5,458 nt of DNA from an uncultured Actinotalea sp. (lineage in GTDB: Bacteria; Actinomycetota; Actinomycetes; Actinomycetales; Cellulomonadaceae). Numbering within the stretch: the stretch's first letter is position 1; each line of letters starts with the position of its first letter. Location of the stretch: the NCBI RefSeq assembly GCF_946885855.1, contig NZ_CAMPHH010000231.1, positions 1 through 5,458 on the forward strand. The letters are read 5' to 3'. Made by a program: the position numbers and the translations under genes. Under the pieces are notes generated by a model, which saw only the letters and a program-made list of their open reading frames with translations, searched no databases and was not told the DNA's origin. Shown here piece after piece: positions 1-5,351 of this stretch.

Positions 1-106
1 CGTCGGGGGCGCAGCGGCGCTGGGAGGGGCGGTCAGCGCGGGCGGTGACGGCACCGGAGCGCTCCTTCGCGGCGGCGGCGATGCGCTGCTCGAGGTCGGG
101 GTCCAT
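1..106 (-). CDS. N-terminus of the gene after portal (partial; possibly prohead protease)
   Basis: An ATG at 106-104 opens a frame that runs off the window edge after 35 codons. It begins MDPDLEQRIAAAAKERSG and continues hydrophilic and Arg/Ala-rich, with one Cys near the cut end. The start is well supported. A GGAGGG ribosome-binding site lies at 117-112, five bases upstream. The ATG shares its first A with the portal stop codon (TGATG), the usual sign of translational coupling. In HK97-like head operons the gene after the portal is most often the prohead maturation protease, sometimes a capsid or head-morphogenesis protein. The visible residues include no protease catalytic motif, so that identity rests on position only. 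The predicted N-terminus looks helical and charged, which also fits a scaffold-like or minor head protein. Confidence 0.6.
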   Translation of the reverse strand, partial: MDPDLEQRIAAAAKERSGAVTARADRPSQRRCAPD

Positions 107-1287
107 CAGTTCCCTCCGGGGGTCTGCGACGGGCTGGGGGTGCGCGGCGGCCAGAGGCGCTCGAACTGGGAGTAGTCGGCCTCGGCGAGGGGCTGGAGGT
201 CCTCGATCGCCCGGACCTGGTCCGGGGTGCGCGTGCGGGAGCGGATCTGGATCTCGAACAGCTCGGCGCGGCTCTTGGGGTCCATGGCGAGGATCGCGTC
301 GCGGTTGAGCTTCACGAACCGGTTGCCCGGGACCACGCGGGACAGGGCGTCCTCACGGCGCTTGATCGCGGCGCCGAGGTTCATGACGAGCAGCTGCAGG
401 TTCCGCTGCGTGATGTTCGCGTAGTTGATCGTCGCGGAGGCGTCGACGTGGACGTCGACGAGGTCGGCCGGCACCCCGAAGAACCGGGTCTGGGCGAGGT
501 CGGAGTAGCCCATCTGCTCCAGGAACGCGGACTCGGAAGCCTTGGCCTGCACCGGGCTGTACGTCCAGTCGTTGCCGACGACGAGGACGTCGCCGGTCTC
601 GACGGAGGCCTTGAAGCGGCGCTTGATGACCCGGGACTCGCCGTCGTTGAGGGTCTTCTTCCCGTTCTGCAGCACGCCGGACGGCACGGCGCCGTTGGCG
701 AACCAGTCGATCGCGAACTGCTGGGCGGACAGCCCGCCGGACAGCTGCATCGCGGCGTGGGTGATCGGGGAGAGCCCGATCGGCAGGCCGGGGGCGACGA
801 ACTGCCGCTCGTGCCAGATGTGCCGGGGCTCGTGCCGCTCCCCGTTGATCCAGTACGTGACGATCTTTCGGCCCTTGACGCGGGCGGTGACCTCGTCGGG
901 GTCGACGAGCTCGATCCTCGCCGGCAGGCCGAACGCGTCGACCTGGCGGATCACCCCGAAGCTGTTGCCCGCGCTGTCCAGGGCGATCTGGGAGGCGTAG
1001 ATCCACTCACCGATGCTCTGCGGGTGCCCGTCGGCGATCTCGTCCGGGGTCTGGAGGACCTTCGGGGCGGAGACGGGGACGTTGATGCCCGCGCCGGCGG
1101 AGGGCCGGTAGACGTCGACCGGCATGAGGGAGATCAGGTCAGCGCGGAGGCGCTGCGCCGCCCACACCACCGACTGGCGGCGCGCCTCGGAGGTGCGCAC
1201 GTGCTGACCGCCGCCGGTGCGCAGGGACCGGCCGACGATCTCGGCGTGCCCGGCGAGCGACGCGGCGCGAGGGCGCAGGAGGCTCAC
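106..1287 (-). CDS. Phage portal protein, HK97 type
   Basis: This 393-residue protein should form the dodecameric ring at one vertex of the prohead, through which terminase pumps DNA and to which the tail connector docks. Family landmarks appear in order: GNSFG at 107-111; the segment HIWHERQFVAPGLPIGLSPI at 156-175, which matches the usual 'H-I-x-H ... G-x-SPI' block; FFGVPADLV at 269-277; an NITQRNLQLL helix at 291-300; a 'KLNRDAILAMD...SRAE' block at 326-342; and the C-terminal 'RTPDQVRAIEDLQPL' at 353-367. Length is normal for the family, so it looks complete. I chose GTG at 1287-1285, which overlaps the preceding stop as GTGA. The frame stays open far upstream across the terminase gene, but that part is low-complexity Arg/Gly shadow sequence. 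No strong ribosome-binding site precedes the GTG, so coupling to the membrane-protein gene is likely. Confidence 0.93.
   Translation of the reverse strand: MSLLRPRAASLAGHAEIVGRSLRTGGGQHVRTSEARRQSVVWAAQRLRADLISLMPVDVYRPSAGAGINVPVSAPKVLQTPDEIADGHPQSIGEWIYASQIALDSAGNSFGVIRQVDAFGLPARIELVDPDEVTARVKGRKIVTYWINGERHEPRHIWHERQFVAPGLPIGLSPITHAAMQLSGGLSAQQFAIDWFANGAVPSGVLQNGKKTLNDGESRVIKRRFKASVETGDVLVVGNDWTYSPVQAKASESAFLEQMGYSDLAQTRFFGVPADLVDVHVDASATINYANITQRNLQLLVMNLGAAIKRREDALSRVVPGNRFVKLNRDAILAMDPKSRAELFEIQIRSRTRTPDQVRAIEDLQPLAEADYSQFERLWPPRTPSPSQTPGGN
112..117 (-). promoter_or_regulatory. Ribosome-binding site of the gene after portal
   Basis: The minus strand reads GGAGGG five bases before the ATG at 106. 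It lies inside the last codons of the portal gene, so the downstream head gene can be translated both by coupling and by its own initiation. Confidence 0.6.
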
Positions 1288-1484
1288 TGGTTCGCCGTCC
1301 GGACGGCTAGGCGGCGGGCCGCGCGGGCCCTGCGCCAGTCGATGAGCAGCGACAGGACCAGGAGGCCCGCGCCGCCGGCTGCGAGCGCTCCTGCGGGGCT
1401 GAACGCCCACAGGAGCACCATGACGGCCGCGACGAGCAGCAGGGCGCCCACGAGGTCCAGCAGGCTGGTCAGGAGCTCGATCAC
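1284..1484 (-). CDS. Small two-helix membrane protein between terminase and portal
   Basis: A 66-residue protein starting with GTG at 1484-1482. An exceptionally good AGGAGGT site (1495-1489) lies a few bases upstream, so this is a translated gene despite its size. Residues 10-29 (centred on GALLLVAAVMVLLW) and 31-48 (GALAAGGAGLLVLSLLI) form two adjacent hydrophobic helices joined by a Ser-Pro turn. After them comes a basic tail (DWRRARAARRLAVR) that should stay in the cytoplasm, giving an N-in/C-in hairpin. It starts 12 bases after the terminase stop and overlaps the portal start by four bases (GTGA), so it is embedded in the packaging operon. I recognise no family. A holin is conceivable from the fold and size, but no lysin neighbours it. 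A role in membrane association of packaging or head assembly is only inference from location. Confidence 0.8.
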   Translation of the reverse strand: MIELLTSLLDLVGALLLVAAVMVLLWAFSPAGALAAGGAGLLVLSLLIDWRRARAARRLAVRTANQ

Positions 1485-1488
1485 ACGT

Positions 1489-1495
1489 ACCTCCT
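1489..1495 (-). promoter_or_regulatory. Strong ribosome-binding site of the small membrane protein
   Basis: The minus strand reads AGGAGGT, nearly the full anti-Shine-Dalgarno complement, shortly before the GTG at 1484. It also touches the terminase stop region. It is one of the two strongest sites in the window and decides the GTG start. Confidence 0.7.
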
Positions 1496-1496
1496 G

Positions 1497-2990
1497 TCAG
1501 CGAACCGAGTCGAGTGGGTCGTAGTCGTCGCCCATGAGGCGGATGAACAGGTGCCGCGCGAGCACGACGGCGTACAGCGGGCTGATGTCGTGCAGGGACT
1601 TCCCGCGCCAGAAGGTCCAGGCGTTGTCCGTCGAGCGCTTCACCGCGGAGAACAGGGCGGTGTTCAGGACCGGGTCGTCCTCGGGGTGCCCCAGGCGGCC
1701 GATGACGGCGTCGTCGAAGAACCCGCCGCACGCGTCGACCTTGTCCCGGACCGAGAGCCGCTCGACGATGAAGCCGGCTTCCTCCAGTGCGGGGACGAGC
1801 GCGCCGGCCGCGCCGGTGCCGTCGATCGCGACGATGTCGCCGCCGAGCTGCTCGCGCAGCTGGACCAGGCGCCGCACCGTCCAGCTGGTGCCCTCGTGGT
1901 AGTCGACGACCTCGACGTACACGCGGCGGCCGCCGTGCGCGGCCGCGAGGCCGATCGCGGCGTGATCGCGGTCCGGGGCGACGTCGATGCACCACACCGG
2001 GGTGCCGGTCCAGTCGATGTCGTCCTCGGCGATGTCGCCGCTCTTCCACGCCAGCGGCGGGATCACCGGGTCCGGCGCCTTCTTCTCCGGCCACCACCCG
2101 AGGTAGGCCCGGTCGAACTCCTCCGGGGTGGACGCGAACTGCTCGAGCGCCGCGGAGATCTTCGCCTCGGTGATCGTGTGACCCAGGGCCGGGTGGCACG
2201 CCCACCACGTCGCCGGGTCCTCCCGGTCAGCGTCCAGCGGTGCGCTGTACTCGATGTACGCCGTCCGCGAGCGCCGCTCGTGCAGCGGCTTGGCGTTCTC
2301 CAGCTGGACGCGGGCCCGGGCGGCCTCGACCTTGTCCCGCAGGTACACGCTGGTGTGGTCACCGGCGGCCGACATCACGAACAACTGGGCGTCCGCGATC
2401 GTTGCCATGGCCGGGACCATCGCCTGCTCGATGCGGGCGTCCGGGTGCGCGAACGCCTCGTCGATCATCCCCTTGTGCAGCGACGGGCCGTGGCCCGACG
2501 TCGACTTCACCGAGTCGATCCACCACTTGGAGCCGTTCGCGAAGGCGATGTGCTCCTGCCCGGTCTTCTGGTTGAAGCCCGGCTTCTTCGCACGCCGGCC
2601 CACCCCGTGGTCGAGGAACGCCGCGAGGGGGCTCGTCGACGTCGGCCGCCAGAAGTCGTTCTCCAGGCGCTGCAGCGCCATGATCCGGTTCTGGGCGGTG
2701 TAGCGGACGGTGGAGACCGGGTGGAACAGGCACCGGTCGACCATCTCCGCCCGGCCGAGGGTCGTCTTCCCGGCCTGCCGCAGGATGATGATGAGGATCT
2801 CGGTGTACCAGGGGTCACCGGTCGCCGGGTCGATCTCGTGGGCGATGTCCGCGACCATCCGCTGCCACGGCATGAACGGCTGGCCCATCTTCGCCGAGAC
2901 GTTCGCGACACGGCCGCCGCTGGTCTCCCGCTGCGGATTCCGCTCCGTCGCGAACCGCGGGACGGCCTCGGGCCTACCGCCCGCCCGCAC
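1497..2990 (-). CDS. Terminase large subunit (packaging ATPase and nuclease)
   Basis: This 497-residue motor protein cuts concatemeric phage DNA and drives it through the portal into the prohead. ATPase half: Walker A RQAGKTT at 71-77 (Lys75) after a hydrophobic strand; Walker B with catalytic acid in KGMIDEAF at 173-180 (Asp177, Glu178); and a coupling motif around LFVMSAAGDHTS at 203-214. RNase H-like nuclease half: candidate metal-binding acids Asp336 (CIDVAPDRDHAAIG), Asp390 (VAIDGTG) and Asp468 (LHDISPL). The GTG at 2990-2988 overlaps the small-terminase stop by 17 bases. I prefer it to Met35 because residues 10-42 (PRFATERNP...GQPFMPWQ) match the conserved N-terminal pattern of actinophage terminases. 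The Shine-Dalgarno signal is weak (GGCGG), so coupling is likely. Length and motifs indicate an intact, active enzyme. Confidence 0.95.
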   Translation of the reverse strand: MRAGGRPEAVPRFATERNPQRETSGGRVANVSAKMGQPFMPWQRMVADIAHEIDPATGDPWYTEILIIILRQAGKTTLGRAEMVDRCLFHPVSTVRYTAQNRIMALQRLENDFWRPTSTSPLAAFLDHGVGRRAKKPGFNQKTGQEHIAFANGSKWWIDSVKSTSGHGPSLHKGMIDEAFAHPDARIEQAMVPAMATIADAQLFVMSAAGDHTSVYLRDKVEAARARVQLENAKPLHERRSRTAYIEYSAPLDADREDPATWWACHPALGHTITEAKISAALEQFASTPEEFDRAYLGWWPEKKAPDPVIPPLAWKSGDIAEDDIDWTGTPVWCIDVAPDRDHAAIGLAAAHGGRRVYVEVVDYHEGTSWTVRRLVQLREQLGGDIVAIDGTGAAGALVPALEEAGFIVERLSVRDKVDACGGFFDDAVIGRLGHPEDDPVLNTALFSAVKRSTDNAWTFWRGKSLHDISPLYAVVLARHLFIRLMGDDYDPLDSVR

Positions 2991-3489
2991 CGTCGCCGCC
3001 AGCCCGCATCTCCTCGAGCATCTGCTGCATCTGCGCGGCGACCCCGTCGCCCTCGCCGCCGTCGTCGCTCGCGCCGGCGAACCCGATCAGCGCGAGCCGG
3101 TTGAGGATCTCCAGGAGCCGCAGCTGTACCGGGGAGATGAGATCCAGGCGGTCGAGCTCGCTCACCTGGTCCAGCAGGCGGGCGTTCAGCCGCCCCATCC
3201 CGACGAGCGTCCGCTTCCACGCGACCTGCCGGTCCGGGGCGGAGATGTCGTCCAGGAGCGCCTGCTCGATCCCGCCCGGCTCTCGGTCCAGGTCGAGGGC
3301 CCCCATCGCCTGGACCGGCTCGCGCAGCGGCGCGTCGACCGGCGGGGCCGACGCCGGGGCAGGCTGCTCGCGCTGCCGCTTCGCCGCCCGCCATGCGGCG
3401 TTGTGCTCGCGGTGACCGCGCCGGCACACCTCGCACCGGCACCCGCGGCGGTAGCCCGGCTGCCCGTGGTTCGTGATCTCGGCGGGCAT
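2974..3489 (-). CDS. Putative terminase small subunit with N-terminal zinc-binding motif
   Basis: A 171-residue protein directly upstream of, and overlapping, the large terminase gene, which is the position of the DNA-recognition subunit. Residues 8-29 carry a compact Cys/His cluster: His8, then GYRRGCRCEVC with Cys17, Cys19 and Cys22, then His26 and His29. This H-x8-C-x-C-x2-C pattern recurs near the N-terminus of small actinophage proteins and probably binds zinc and DNA. A Pro/Ala linker (about 42-60) follows. Residues 73-137 (IEQALLDDIS...ISPVQLRLLEILNRLALI) are helical and may oligomerise. The tail is Gly-rich with a Gln/Met/Glu helix. I chose ATG at 3489 because AGGAGG sits eight bases upstream; the GTG nine bases earlier would lie inside that site. 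TerS sequences are poorly conserved, so the identity rests mainly on context. Confidence 0.75.
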   Translation of the reverse strand: MPAEITNHGQPGYRRGCRCEVCRRGHREHNAAWRAAKRQREQPAPASAPPVDAPLREPVQAMGALDLDREPGGIEQALLDDISAPDRQVAWKRTLVGMGRLNARLLDQVSELDRLDLISPVQLRLLEILNRLALIGFAGASDDGGEGDGVAAQMQQMLEEMRAGGDGAGGR

Positions 3490-3497
3490 CGGGACCA

Positions 3498-3503
3498 CCT
3501 CCT
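3498..3503 (-). promoter_or_regulatory. Ribosome-binding site of the small terminase gene, inside a small hairpin
   Basis: The minus strand reads AGGAGG eight bases before the ATG at 3489, and it decides that start. It lies within CCAC-AGGAG-GTGG (3507-3495), a four-pair stem whose loop is AGGAG. The stem is weak but could modulate access to the site. Confidence 0.6.
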
Positions 3504-3575
3504 GTGGGGCGCCACCTGGGGGCTGTCTGTGGGTGGAAAATTCGGGCCTGGGCGCGGGTCGACCGGGATCCGAAG

Positions 3576-3602
3576 ATCAAAAGAAGCAGGCCGCTGACCT
3601 GC
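3576..3602 (-). terminator. Possible intrinsic terminator after the HNH gene
   Basis: Just past the HNH stop codon the minus strand reads GCAGG, a seven-base loop, CCTGC (3602-3586), then TTCTTTT. A five-pair GC stem followed by a T-rich tract has the form of a rho-independent terminator, though the stem is short. If real, it separates HNH transcription from the terminase operon, unless antitermination acts. Confidence 0.4.
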
Positions 3603-3604
3603 GG

Positions 3605-3970
3605 TTACGCCCGCATCGGATCGAACGGCGGGACGTCGCGGAGACGCCTGGACTGGGGCCGGGCGACCCGGCCGCGGGCTCGCTTCGCGGCCGCCATCCG
3701 TGCGCCGCGCGCCGCGTTGCAGCCCAGGTGCGCCGGGCGCAGGTTCCCCGGGTCGGTCGGGTGTCCGCCGTCGTCCAGCGGCACGATGTGATCCAGGCTC
3801 GGGCCGAGCGGGTGGCTGGGACGCAGACCGAACAGGATCTCCCGGCTCGGCTTGTCGCACTCCGGGATCAGGCACCACGACCCGGGCGGGCACAGCTCGG
3901 CGACGAGGCGCCGCCAGACCCGGCCATCACGACCGCGCCGCGGATCCCACTCGTGCCGAGCACCACCCAT
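3605..3970 (-). CDS. HNH endonuclease, packaging-associated
   Basis: A 121-residue nuclease with a complete HNH core. The block SLDHIVPLDDGG gives Asp60-His61, GNLRPAHLGCN gives Asn76, His81, Cys84 and Asn85, and Arg88 follows. Cys33 and Cys38 (WCLIPEC), with Cys84, are likely structural zinc ligands. The C-terminus is strongly basic (AAAKRARGRVARPQSRR), suited to DNA contact. HNH proteins beside terminase genes, as in phage HK97 (gp74), are known to work with terminase in cutting DNA at cos, and this gene lies one short gap upstream of TerS. I chose ATG at 3970, with GGGAGA (3984-3979) eight bases upstream. The frame is open to an earlier ATG at 4162 behind a GGGGTG, giving 185 aa with an Arg-rich extension. 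Its first ~18 codons have coding-like third positions, so the longer form cannot be excluded. Confidence 0.88.
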   Translation of the reverse strand: MGGARHEWDPRRGRDGRVWRRLVAELCPPGSWCLIPECDKPSREILFGLRPSHPLGPSLDHIVPLDDGGHPTDPGNLRPAHLGCNAARGARMAAAKRARGRVARPQSRRLRDVPPFDPMRA

Positions 3971-4270
3971 CAGGCTGGTCTCCCGTCGCCGCCGGGTCCT
4001 CGCCCCGTCCCGCCGATCGAGTCGGCACGAGTGCGCGGGCGGTCCAGAGCGACGACGGGGACGATCACGAGCGGGGCCGGCGCCGTCGGGCCGCGCGACG
4101 GTTCGACGCTCGAAGGACTGAGCCGCCGACCCCAGCACCCGCCGCAGCGGGACGGCCTGCATCCCCGGTCACCCCGTCCCGGGAAGCACGAAGGCCCAGC
4201 CATCTGGCCGGGCCTCTCGGGGTACACCTCGCCCCTGAGGCCCGAAGGTACCTGTGGATGACGGGCAGCG
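3971..4270. other. 300-base stretch without a convincing gene
   Basis: This stretch contains the promoter-like sequence and the strong hairpin listed separately. It also has an outer inverted repeat, GGTAC/GTACC (4221-4225 with 4248-4252), enclosing a small CCTC/GAGG stem (4227-4230, 4237-4240). Its lower part (4162-3971) is open in the HNH frame and could be an N-terminal extension of that protein. Another frame ending exactly at the HNH ATG as TGATG looks non-coding: its third-position bias is poor and it has no initiation site. Confidence 0.5.
4193..4214 (-). terminator. Strong hairpin, probable terminator or attenuator
   Basis: Nine bases (4193-4201) pair with nine (4206-4214) around a four-base loop. 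On the plus strand there is one A-C mismatch. In the minus-strand RNA the same position is a G-U pair, so the stem (GGCCCGGCC/GGCTGGGCC) is complete. This points to function in minus-strand transcripts, after the accessory cassette and before HNH. It is followed by UUCGUGCUU rather than a clean U-tract. GC-rich hairpins with poor U-tracts are common terminators in actinobacteria and their phages. Confidence 0.6.
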
Positions 4271-4274
4271 TCAA
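4245..4274 (-). promoter_or_regulatory. Candidate sigma-70-type promoter
   Basis: The minus strand reads TTGACG (4274-4269), an 18-base spacer, then TACCTT (4250-4245). The -35 box is near consensus, and the -10 fits the relaxed TAnnnT form common in actinobacteria. It overlaps the stop codon of the 43-aa gene. Transcription would start near 4238 and meet the hairpin at 4214-4193 within about 25-45 bases, so it would make either a very short RNA or a leader for the HNH gene. This is sequence match only. Confidence 0.35.
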
Positions 4275-4402
4275 CCATCTGCACGGTCGGCTCGCCACAC
4301 GTCCACGAGCCACCCGAGGTACTCGCGCTGCTCGTCGTCGAGGCCCGACCACCAGGCGACCCAGTCGACCTCGAGTGCGAGCTCGTCTTCGTCCTCGGTC
4401 AC
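4271..4402 (-). CDS. 43-aa acidic, tryptophan-rich small protein
   Basis: The GTG at 4402-4400 overlaps the previous stop as GTGA, and the frame ends with TGA at 4273-4271. The product begins MTEDEDELALEVDWVAWWSG and continues with GLDDEQREYLGWLVDVWR. It carries five Trp in 43 residues (14, 17, 18, 31, 36) and is strongly acidic in its first half. The second half looks like an amphipathic helix. Clean amino-acid composition, unlike the Arg/Ser/Pro-rich translation immediately upstream in the same frame, and the GTGA junction both support a real short gene. Its own ribosome-binding site is weak (GGCGGG, somewhat distant). I do not recognise a family. Acidic, aromatic mini-proteins in phages often bind host or phage proteins, but no target can be read from the sequence. 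Confidence 0.62.
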   Translation of the reverse strand: MTEDEDELALEVDWVAWWSGLDDEQREYLGWLVDVWRADRADG

Positions 4403-4524
4403 CGCGGACGACCCGCCGTGCGGTCCTCGCACTGCGCGGCCAACGACGGCACCGGGTGCGCCTGCTCGTGGCAGCGGCAGTGCCACGGCGTCCGGCCGTG
4501 ACCCTGCCGGGCCGGCTCGCTCAC
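4399..4524 (-). CDS. 41-aa Cys/His-rich small protein
   Basis: A GTG at 4524-4522 opens a 41-codon frame ending TGA at 4401-4399. It overlaps both neighbours by four bases (GTGA on each side), so it sits exactly between two genes of the same strand. The core TPWHCRCHEQAH holds His15, Cys16, Cys18, His19 and His23, with Cys32 in LAAQCED. Cys16, Cys18, His23 and Cys32 could form a single zinc-binding knuckle. The rest is Arg/Gly/Pro-rich. No Shine-Dalgarno site is apparent before the GTG, so translation would depend on the upstream 276-aa gene. I know of no named family. The short length means the call rests on the junctions and the clustered metal-ligand residues. Confidence 0.58.
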   Translation of the reverse strand: MSEPARQGHGRTPWHCRCHEQAHPVPSLAAQCEDRTAGRPR

Positions 4525-5351
4525 CGGGACCCGATCGGGACGAGGCGCTTGGCCAGCCACTCCCACTCCCGCTCCGGCCACGCCGGGCGATCACCCACCC
4601 GTGTCCCGCAGTCCTGGGCCGGCGGCTCGCAGTAGACCCCCCGGCACACGATGACCGGACCCTCGTCGGCAGTACGCGAGCCGACCTTCGCCGTGGCCTG
4701 GTCCTCGGCGTTGGCCGCGACGTGCCGCCGCTCCCGGCTCGCGTACACGACCAGGGTCCGCTCGCCGTCGGAGTGCTCAGTCCGGCCCCCGCACCACGGG
4801 CACAGCGCGTCGAGCAGCTGCCCGTCGTGCACCTCGCCGAGCTCACGCGCGACGTCGTCGCAGAGCGGCCCGAGCCACCCGCGAAGCCGGGGCAGCACCA
4901 TTGGGTCGGCCTGATGCGCGGGGGAGACCCAGGCCCGGGCGAGCTGCAGGTACGGGCGCGGGTCCGTCCACGACGACTCGACCGCCGGAGCCCGGTCGAC
5001 GCCCGCCGCCTGGGTCACCACCTCGGCCGCGTCGGCCGCCGTCGCGACGAACCGCGCCAGCAGGTCCAGCAGGCCGAGAGCAGCCGGTGCCGGGACCGGC
5101 CCGGTGCCGCGCACTGCACCCGGCCTCGTCGACGCGATCCGCGCGTCGAGGCGCTCCTGCATCGCGAGCATCGCGGCGTGCGCACGCTGCGCCTCGCTCA
5201 CCGCGCGCCGCCCGGTCGACCCGCGCCGCGTCGAGCCCGGCGTGCTGAGCGTGACCAGCGCCGGCCATGCACCGATGAGGTAGTCGATGTGCTCGAGCAC
5301 CTGCCGCTTCAGGTGAGGGCTGCTCGTGCTCTGGTGGACGGGCGTGCTCAT
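4521..5351 (-). CDS. 276-aa phage protein with C-terminal Cys-rich zinc-ribbon-like domain
   Basis: The function is not recognised. The N-terminal two thirds (about 15-180) are helical. They include HLKRQVLEHIDYLIGAWPAL at 13-32, an Ala/Glu/Arg-rich helix (51-72) and LGLLDLLARFVATAADAAEVV at 92-112. The C-terminal third has CPWCGGR (Cys184, Cys187), a strand-like LVVYAS, then IVCRGVYC and PPAQDCGTR (Cys236, Cys241, Cys248). This spacing suits a zinc ribbon. It ends in an aromatic helix, PAWPEREWEWLAKRL. I have an impression of similar proteins in actinophage genomes without assigned function. The ATG at 5351 has GAGGAG (5361-5356) four bases upstream and overlaps the preceding frame as ATGA. 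It heads a chain of three overlapping genes, so its products are probably made in fixed proportion. DNA or protein binding is a guess from the zinc ribbon. Confidence 0.85.
   Translation of the reverse strand: MSTPVHQSTSSPHLKRQVLEHIDYLIGAWPALVTLSTPGSTRRGSTGRRAVSEAQRAHAAMLAMQERLDARIASTRPGAVRGTGPVPAPAALGLLDLLARFVATAADAAEVVTQAAGVDRAPAVESSWTDPRPYLQLARAWVSPAHQADPMVLPRLRGWLGPLCDDVARELGEVHDGQLLDALCPWCGGRTEHSDGERTLVVYASRERRHVAANAEDQATAKVGSRTADEGPVIVCRGVYCEPPAQDCGTRVGDRPAWPEREWEWLAKRLVPIGSR

Larger units (their letters stand above)
3490..3604. other. Gap between HNH and small terminase; candidate cos/pac region
   Basis: No gene is visible in these 115 bases. The stretch holds a terminator-like hairpin near the HNH stop, and two adjacent palindromes: GGTCGACC at 3557-3564 and GGATCC at 3566-3571. 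It also has an inverted repeat, CCACC/GGTGG, at 3512-3516 and 3532-3536, and two short A/T-rich patches (around 3537-3542 and 3577-3585) that stand out in this GC-rich DNA. No convincing promoter is seen. In HK97-like cos phages the cohesive-end site lies between the HNH gene and the small terminase gene, so this is the first place to look for it. That reading is inference. Confidence 0.35.

Noticed and set aside
1284..1484. Holin identity for the 66-aa membrane protein
   Set aside because: Size and two helices fit a holin, but no lysin lies nearby and the gene is embedded between terminase and portal, so the function is left open.
448..1524. 358-codon plus-strand open frame antisense to portal and the membrane protein
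   Set aside because: It is a shadow of the portal gene: no recognisable domain, biased composition, and a start with no ribosome-binding site.
1288..2208. N-terminal extension of the portal frame to 2208
   Set aside because: This part overlaps the large terminase in another frame and encodes Arg/Gly/Pro-rich noise. Portal similarity begins after the GTG at 1287.
1551..3104. 517-codon plus-strand open frame antisense to the large terminase
   Set aside because: Its translation is Arg/Asp/Val-rich low-complexity sequence with no motif. It mirrors the codon bias of the clearly genuine terminase on the other strand, as expected in very GC-rich DNA.
3970..4284. 104-codon minus frame ending exactly at the HNH ATG (TGATG)
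   Set aside because: The junction is suggestive, but the frame runs through the hairpin and promoter-like region, has weak third-position bias and Gly/Arg/Pro-rich content, and no internal start has a ribosome-binding site.
3473..4635. Long plus-strand frames over the HNH gene and gap (3473-4261, 3700-4635)
   Set aside because: Arg/Pro/Ala-rich translations without motifs cross a hairpin and an opposite-strand HNH gene. They are not supported as genes.
4403..4846. Upstream part of the 191-codon minus frame that ends with the 43-aa protein
   Set aside because: It overlaps the 276-aa and 41-aa genes in another frame and is Ser/Arg/Gly-rich shadow. Only the last 43 codons look like protein.
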